From NCBI GenBank assembly GCA_900547255.1, contig URGC01000046.1:1-17991 (forward strand): 17,991 nt of DNA, written 5' to 3'. Position 1 is the stretch's first letter. Each line of letters opens with the position of its first letter. Source of the DNA: an uncultured Eubacterium sp. Lineage in GTDB: Bacteria; Bacillota; Clostridia; Lachnospirales; Lachnospiraceae. The notes below the pieces were generated by a model. The model searched no databases, was not told the DNA's origin, and saw only the letters and a program-made list of their open reading frames with translations. Positions 13,565-17,991 of this stretch are shown here, piece after piece. The translations under genes were made by a program, and so were the position numbers.

Positions 13565-14893
13565 TTAATTGGTATTTACATATGTTGTGGCTTCTGCAAC
13601 ATATCTGCTTGTCTTGAATCCGTCAATTATCATATTATAGTACTTCTTGGCATTATCAGTCTCGCCAAGCTCTACATATGATTTGGCTGCATAGTATATC
13701 GCATCTACCTTTGTCTTATCGCACTGATATGACTTAACCATATAATCCGAAGCTCTTGAGTAATCTCTTCGGTTATAATATGTTAATCCCTGATTATAGA
13801 GGTCTGTTGATGCATTGAGCATTGTTGCACCTGCAATTGTATTATACAATGTCTTGGCACCATCTGATGGAAGTGCGCTGACATCAACATTTATAAGGTC
13901 AACTGCGGCATCTGTCATCTTGCCAGCTATATAATTGTTAGCAGATGAAACTACTGATAACAAAAGCTTATTGCTTCCGTCAGTTCCACTAACCTGTTCA
14001 AGGCGTGCTTCGAGATTCTCTTTCTCAGTCTTGACCTGTTCAAGCTGTGTCTCTAATGAATTCAGCTCAACATTGCCTGATGATAACTGTTCACTGTACT
14101 GCTGCAATGTATTATTATACTCTGCCCTCATTCCTGTAAATCTTGATGGCATAATAAGGAACCATATGATTGCGGCTCCTATAACTACACCTACAAGAAT
14201 GTTAATAACTGTAATAGCGCCATTACTTGGCTCTTTATATGATGAACCCGGCACAATTACATCGTTACCGCTTAAAGGTCTTGCCTCAAGCTCTCTGCTC
14301 TTCTTAGTGAGAACTCCAAGTGCTGACTCTTTTTTCTTTACATTAAATGCTTCTTCTATCTCAGCCTGATATCTCATGGCTGTTATGTTATCGTGGTCAA
14401 TCTTTAAAACAGCATTAACCGGCTTTCTCGCCTTCTGATACTCGTTATTCTTAAGGTACATAAGCGCAAGCAGAAGCTGTGCGCTGACAAGCTGTGGATT
14501 CTGAGAAACCACCTTTTTAAGCTGTATTGTAGCCATATCTGTATTGCCCTCTTTGGCATACTTCAAAGAAAGGTTATACTTCTTAATTGTTGATGATATA
14601 AGCTCAAATCTTGCCTGATTAGACTGTATCTGTGTGATATAAGCACCAGCGATATTATCAGTCTTTCTGATACTCTTGCTTACAACCCACTGGCTTAACG
14701 CCTCAACGACATCTCCCATCTCGCAATACACAAGTCCAAGGAGATTTCTTGCATCTATATTGTTCTTATCAAGTGCCAGACTTATCTTAAGATTCTGAAT
14801 TGCTCCGGTAAGATTACGAACCTTTGCCATCGAAAGTCCAAGATTGTAATATGCATTAGAGGCACTTCTCGCTCTTGTTACCATTGTTTCCAT
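13565..14893 (-). CDS. Membrane-anchored tetratricopeptide-repeat protein, function unknown
   Basis: 442 residues. The N-terminal part (about 10-185) is helical and TPR-like: residues 14-80 (AYYNLGLSMAKVRNLTGAI and the following NNIDARNLLGLVYCEMGDVV), and 107-170 (YAKEGNTDMATIQLKKVVSQ). A basic linker precedes one membrane helix at about 226-248 (GAITVINILVGVVIGAAIIW). A coiled-coil of about 256-302 (YSEQLSSGNVELNSLETQLE) follows, and a second TPR block of about 362-440 (YYNRRDYSRASDYMVKSYQC). This predicts TPRs on both sides of the membrane, with the N-terminal half inside. GGAGG lies 11 nt before the ATG. It is 31 nt downstream of the 50-residue gene and in the same apparent operon as folC. 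I do not recognise a named family; scaffold or assembly roles are inference. Confidence 0.85.
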   Translation of the reverse strand: METMVTRARSASNAYYNLGLSMAKVRNLTGAIQNLKISLALDKNNIDARNLLGLVYCEMGDVVEALSQWVVSKSIRKTDNIAGAYITQIQSNQARFELISSTIKKYNLSLKYAKEGNTDMATIQLKKVVSQNPQLVSAQLLLALMYLKNNEYQKARKPVNAVLKIDHDNITAMRYQAEIEEAFNVKKKESALGVLTKKSRELEARPLSGNDVIVPGSSYKEPSNGAITVINILVGVVIGAAIIWFLIMPSRFTGMRAEYNNTLQQYSEQLSSGNVELNSLETQLEQVKTEKENLEARLEQVSGTDGSNKLLLSVVSSANNYIAGKMTDAAVDLINVDVSALPSDGAKTLYNTIAGATMLNASTDLYNQGLTYYNRRDYSRASDYMVKSYQCDKTKVDAIYYAAKSYVELGETDNAKKYYNMIIDGFKTSRYVAEATTYVNTN

Positions 14894-14924
14894 TATGAAT
14901 CAATCCTCCACATCCAGACATTAG

Positions 14925-15077
14925 TTAATTTCTATTGTTAGATGTATTAGCATCCTGCATCATCTTGTTAATCAGGTCTGCTATATCTGGTACATTATTG
15001 TTATATATCGCATCTTCTGCATCCTCAACCTCAAGACTAGGCTTAAACTTCTTTATCTCTTCTTCAAAATCTATCAT
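14925..15077 (-). CDS. Small acidic protein (50 residues) overlapping folC
   Basis: I found this by reading the minus strand: ATG at 15077, stop TAA at 14925-14927. The protein begins MIDFEEEIKKFKPSLEVEDA and ends MMQDANTSNNRN; it is strongly acidic, with no membrane segment. An ideal Shine-Dalgarno GGAGG sits 6 nt before the ATG. The start overlaps the folC stop (ATGA), a typical coupled arrangement, and the TPR gene begins 31 nt after its stop. I do not recognise a family. A partner or adaptor for the TPR protein is a guess from position only. Confidence 0.75.
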   Translation of the reverse strand: MIDFEEEIKKFKPSLEVEDAEDAIYNNNVPDIADLINKMMQDANTSNNRN

Positions 15078-16378
15078 CTTAATCCTCCACACAATCTACA
15101 GATATCCCCGACAAGATACAGCGAACCAGAGATAAACAATATCCCCTGCATATCCTGTGCTATGCTCTCTGCATGTCCAAATGCCATATCAAGCTTATCG
15201 TAGACATCCACGCCAGATATTCCATTATCAATAAAAGCTTGTTTAATTATATCCGCATCAAGCTGTCTGCTGCCCTCAAGCTGTGTCACAACGACATGGT
15301 CAAATGTATGTAAATCACATATAATCCTTGCCATCTCGTTAAAATTCTTATCACTCACCACAGAAAACAGCAATACTCTCTTCTTATCTTTAGCTATATA
15401 TGGTACAGACTGCACAAGGCTTGTTATACCTTCCGGGTTATGTGCACCATCAACGTACACATCATCACGTATGCGCTCCATTCTTCCATGCCAGCATGCA
15501 CCAGCAAGCGCAATTCTTGTCTTATCTAAAGATGTATCTATAATTCCCTGGGCATTCAGTGCACCTGTCACCATCAATGCCTCCAGGCAGTTGTCTAATT
15601 GATACATTGCCCCAGTGTTGATTCTAAAGCAATCATTATTATAATACCTATTAGATACGGAAAAATCAATATAGTTTCCTTCGTTTTTATAATTAATTAT
15701 GTCCTGTCTGTATGCAAGTTCCATGCGGCATCCACATTCCTGTGCCCTTTTTTTGATAACCTCATCAGCCTCTCTATTCCTGCCATCAAGATATATCAAG
15801 GTTCCGTTATTCTTAATAATGCCAGCCTTCTCCGATGCAATCTTAGCAACCGTATCACCAAGTATAGCGGTATGTTCAAGGCTTATTGTCGTTATCACAC
15901 TTGCTGCCGGAGTCTTTAACGCATTAGTTGAATCAAGCCTTCCCCCAAGTCCTGTCTCCATAACTGCAAAATCAACTTTATATCTGTCAAACGCAAGCAC
16001 AGCTATCCCCAAAAGATAGTCAAAATAGGCAAGTTTTCCACCGCCAAGACCGTCATCAACATCTTTTACTCTCTTAAAAAATGTTGTAAAATCCTCTTTA
16101 CTAATCATCTCACCATTAATTCTTATTCTCTCACGCACATCAACCAGATGCGGTGATGTGAAGAGCCCTGTTGTATAACCATTTTCTTTTAAAATGTCAT
16201 GTATGTATAAAGATACTGAGCCTTTGCCATTAGTTCCTGCCACATGTATCATTTTAAAATTCTGCTCAGGCTCACCCAGCTTACTTAGCATTGCCTCACT
16301 TCTGTCAACGCCATAGCCTTCCATAAACTGTGGAATGCTGTCAAGATAGCTGACCACCTGCATATATTCGTCCTGCAT
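15074..16378 (-). CDS. folC: Bifunctional folylpolyglutamate synthase / dihydrofolate synthase
   Basis: Adds glutamate to dihydropteroate and to folates with ATP, making retained polyglutamate cofactors; cytosolic. 434 residues, full length. The N-terminal Mur-ligase-type ATPase has the P-loop G48TNGKGS54, the SPHLVDVRERIRING substrate loop and METGLGGRLDSTN. The C-terminal domain has the conserved HGRMERI and DGAHNPEG segments, then VLLFSVVSDKN. All family signatures are present. The Shine-Dalgarno is weak (AAGAG about 9 nt upstream). It is 32 nt downstream of the coiled-coil gene, overlaps the 50-residue gene by 4 nt, and appears to lie in the middle of a four-gene operon. Confidence 0.95.
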   Translation of the reverse strand: MQDEYMQVVSYLDSIPQFMEGYGVDRSEAMLSKLGEPEQNFKMIHVAGTNGKGSVSLYIHDILKENGYTTGLFTSPHLVDVRERIRINGEMISKEDFTTFFKRVKDVDDGLGGGKLAYFDYLLGIAVLAFDRYKVDFAVMETGLGGRLDSTNALKTPAASVITTISLEHTAILGDTVAKIASEKAGIIKNNGTLIYLDGRNREADEVIKKRAQECGCRMELAYRQDIINYKNEGNYIDFSVSNRYYNNDCFRINTGAMYQLDNCLEALMVTGALNAQGIIDTSLDKTRIALAGACWHGRMERIRDDVYVDGAHNPEGITSLVQSVPYIAKDKKRVLLFSVVSDKNFNEMARIICDLHTFDHVVVTQLEGSRQLDADIIKQAFIDNGISGVDVYDKLDMAFGHAESIAQDMQGILFISGSLYLVGDICRLCGGLR

Positions 16379-16410
16379 ATCGTTATACTCTTTCTATATG
16401 ATCACATTAT

Positions 16411-17922
16411 TTACCTGCTGATAGATGTAATTGTCTTTCCTTCATGATAAATCTTAACAACAGTATGTTCTGATGCATTGCAGTATATCACACCAGCTTC
16501 ATTATCAAATGCAGATTTATCGGAAAGTCCCATGAATTCCACAAGCAGTCCCTCTATATTAAGCAGTTCTTCACGCGCAAATGCAAGTACTGCCTGTCCA
16601 TATACTGAATCATCAAATATTATGCTTGTATAGAACTCATTCCATTTTTTCTTAATTTCCTGCGTCTTCTCCAAAAGTTCCTTGTTAGTTTCCTGATGAA
16701 GTCTCTGGCTGTATACTTCCTTCTGCTGGATTATCTTGTCTAATTCCAACCCTTTTGCAAGAAGTTCTGTATATTTTTTCTGTGTGGCTTCAAGCTCTGT
16801 CTTGCCAGTATCTATCTGTCTTTTCACAGCATTGACCTGTGCATAATATTTCTTGGTTTCTGGTTCAGGACGGACTCCTGACATGTATACATCCTTATCT
16901 TTTTCGAGCTTCTCAAACTCAAGGCGTGCATTATCATAACTCTCCTGCATGCTTGTAAGCTTTTCAAGTATTTTTTCTTTGTCCTGTCCGTTTTTTTCAA
17001 ACTGCCCACGCAGCTTTTCAATCTCTTTGTCAGCCTCAATCCTGTTCTTTAACATCTTCCTGAACTTATTCTCTTTAGCTATTATGCTGGCAGCTTCTAC
17101 TGTATTGGCATATGACGGAAGATTATCTCTTGATACCTCTGTCATTCCATAAATCTTCCATATAAACTGGGCATATACTGAGCGGCTTATCTTGTTAAAT
17201 CCTCTGAGCGAAACTGCCGCTGTATAGGCATATGCAGATATATAATCAAAGCACTCTATTCCCATTATTGATACTGCTATCTCAAGATACTGTGTATGTC
17301 TTTCAAGTCTTAGGACTCTTGCAATACCGCGTCCTGAAAATTCCTTAGGAAAAAGTCTCTGGGATAAATCTCTCTTAGCATCCAGTGATATTATATCCAG
17401 TCTCTTCTGTAGTCTCTGGTCAAATTCTTCAGCTTCCTCTGGACTCTGCTTTCTTATCATCTCATGAAGAGCCTGTAAAACATCTTTATTATAATATATG
17501 CCGATATTATGAATTTTATTAGCAAATGATGCATATCTTGGTATATCATACATTCTGGCTGCCTCTGAGACTATCAGATATGACACTCTCTCCTCTGACA
17601 GCACATTCTCTGTTCCAACAGCACTGTTAAATCTTTGCATCAATGTACTTTTAAGAGATTCTTTCAACTCATCCCTTGTCATGCCGGCAAGCTCGTCATA
17701 CTCTTTTCTTATAACATCTGACATTCTCACCACTTCATAATCGACAGAAGAATTCTGCGATACTGTCTGTATTAGTAATGAAGCCATTCTGGCAAGTGCG
17801 CCAACCATCTTATTGCCTGTTTCCTTAGCCATATTGGTAAGATTAATATTTCTGATAAGCGCAAGTTCCATACGGATATCATTAGTTGTCAGTCTATCAA
17901 TATCATTAAACAGATTAGGCAT
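16411..17922 (-). CDS. Uncharacterised coiled-coil protein, 503 residues
   Basis: I do not recognise a family. Residues about 1-280 are mostly helical and globular, with NDIRMELALIRNINLTNMAK, YDIPRYASFANKIHNIGIYY and YAYTAAVSLRGFNKISRSVY. Residues about 283-425 form a long, highly charged coiled-coil (KEIEKLRGQFEKNGQDKEKI and onward). A short globular end (about 430-503) contains YGQAVLAFAREELLNIEGLL and ends ITSISR. No signal peptide, membrane helix or enzyme motif is visible. The second ATG, at 17922, is preferred: GGGAG lies 7 nt before it but only 1 nt before the ATG at 17928. It is likely the first gene of the folC operon. A cytosolic structural role is inference. Confidence 0.82.
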   Translation of the reverse strand: MPNLFNDIDRLTTNDIRMELALIRNINLTNMAKETGNKMVGALARMASLLIQTVSQNSSVDYEVVRMSDVIRKEYDELAGMTRDELKESLKSTLMQRFNSAVGTENVLSEERVSYLIVSEAARMYDIPRYASFANKIHNIGIYYNKDVLQALHEMIRKQSPEEAEEFDQRLQKRLDIISLDAKRDLSQRLFPKEFSGRGIARVLRLERHTQYLEIAVSIMGIECFDYISAYAYTAAVSLRGFNKISRSVYAQFIWKIYGMTEVSRDNLPSYANTVEAASIIAKENKFRKMLKNRIEADKEIEKLRGQFEKNGQDKEKILEKLTSMQESYDNARLEFEKLEKDKDVYMSGVRPEPETKKYYAQVNAVKRQIDTGKTELEATQKKYTELLAKGLELDKIIQQKEVYSQRLHQETNKELLEKTQEIKKKWNEFYTSIIFDDSVYGQAVLAFAREELLNIEGLLVEFMGLSDKSAFDNEAGVIYCNASEHTVVKIYHEGKTITSISR

Positions 17923-17965
17923 CGTCATTCTCCCTTCTTTAGTCTATATACGTATTTCATAGTAT

Positions 17966-17991
17966 GATGTTGGGGTCAAAAGGTATTTTGA
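17966..17991. repeat. Partial palindrome at the window edge
   Basis: GATGTTGGGGTCAAAA-GGTA-TTTTGA: the visible arms TCAAAA (17976-17981) and TTTTGA (17986-17991) pair around GGTA. The outer arm GATGTTGGGG has no visible partner because the window ends. If the next bases are CCCCAACATC, this is a 16-bp-stem hairpin lying about 45 nt upstream of the coiled-coil gene. Confidence 0.4.

Noticed and set aside
13935..14369. Open frame of 144 codons on the plus strand
   Set aside because: It is antisense to the TPR gene, has low-complexity Ser/Leu-rich translation and no Shine-Dalgarno. The opposite strand codes convincingly.

Overview
The window looks like chromosomal DNA from a spore-forming, low-GC anaerobic Firmicute, most likely a Lachnospiraceae gut bacterium (Lachnospira/Eubacterium eligens-like; inferred from protein style, codon use and gene order, not proven). 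It carries the forespore sigma-F operon and a spoVA operon, a CUT1 sugar transporter with very long solute-binding and permease proteins, and a clostridial class A PBP. I see no mobile element, CRISPR array, tRNA or rRNA.

Layout. 1-321 (-): 5' part of an ankyrin-repeat gene, with a GTAC-array leader and an extended -10 promoter at 322-475. 541-4665 (-): a transporter operon read as solute-binding lipoprotein, LplB-type permease with an unusual zinc-ribbon/membrane N-terminal extension, LplC-type permease, then a strong terminator. No ATPase is encoded here. 5048-5686 (-): an IMPACT/YigZ protein. 5875-8670 (+): a bifunctional PBP, divergent from yigZ, with the two promoters' -35 boxes overlapping on opposite strands. 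A shared bidirectional terminator (8671-8721) separates it from the convergent sporulation block.

8731-13396 (-) is one sporulation block read spoIIAA-spoIIAB-sigF-spoVAA-spoVAB-spoVAC-spoVAD-spoVAE. SpoIIAA, SpoIIAB and SigF form the partner-switching module that turns on forespore transcription. SpoVA proteins form the channel that loads dipicolinic acid into the spore. The order matches Bacillus subtilis, but no dacF precedes it and no spoVAF follows. The sigF-spoVAA gap holds a 14-bp perfect inverted repeat whose downstream arm contains the spoVAA Shine-Dalgarno, and a sigma-G-like -10 lies in its loop.

13565-17922 (-): an apparent operon of an unrecognised coiled-coil protein, FolC, a 50-residue protein that overlaps folC by 4 nt, and a membrane-anchored TPR protein. 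It ends in a 15-bp-stem hairpin just upstream of spoIIAA. The right edge of the window cuts a palindrome.

The most interesting points are the spoVAA leader hairpin, the zinc-ribbon permease fusion, the 8-bp-phased GTAC array and the small folC-coupled gene.
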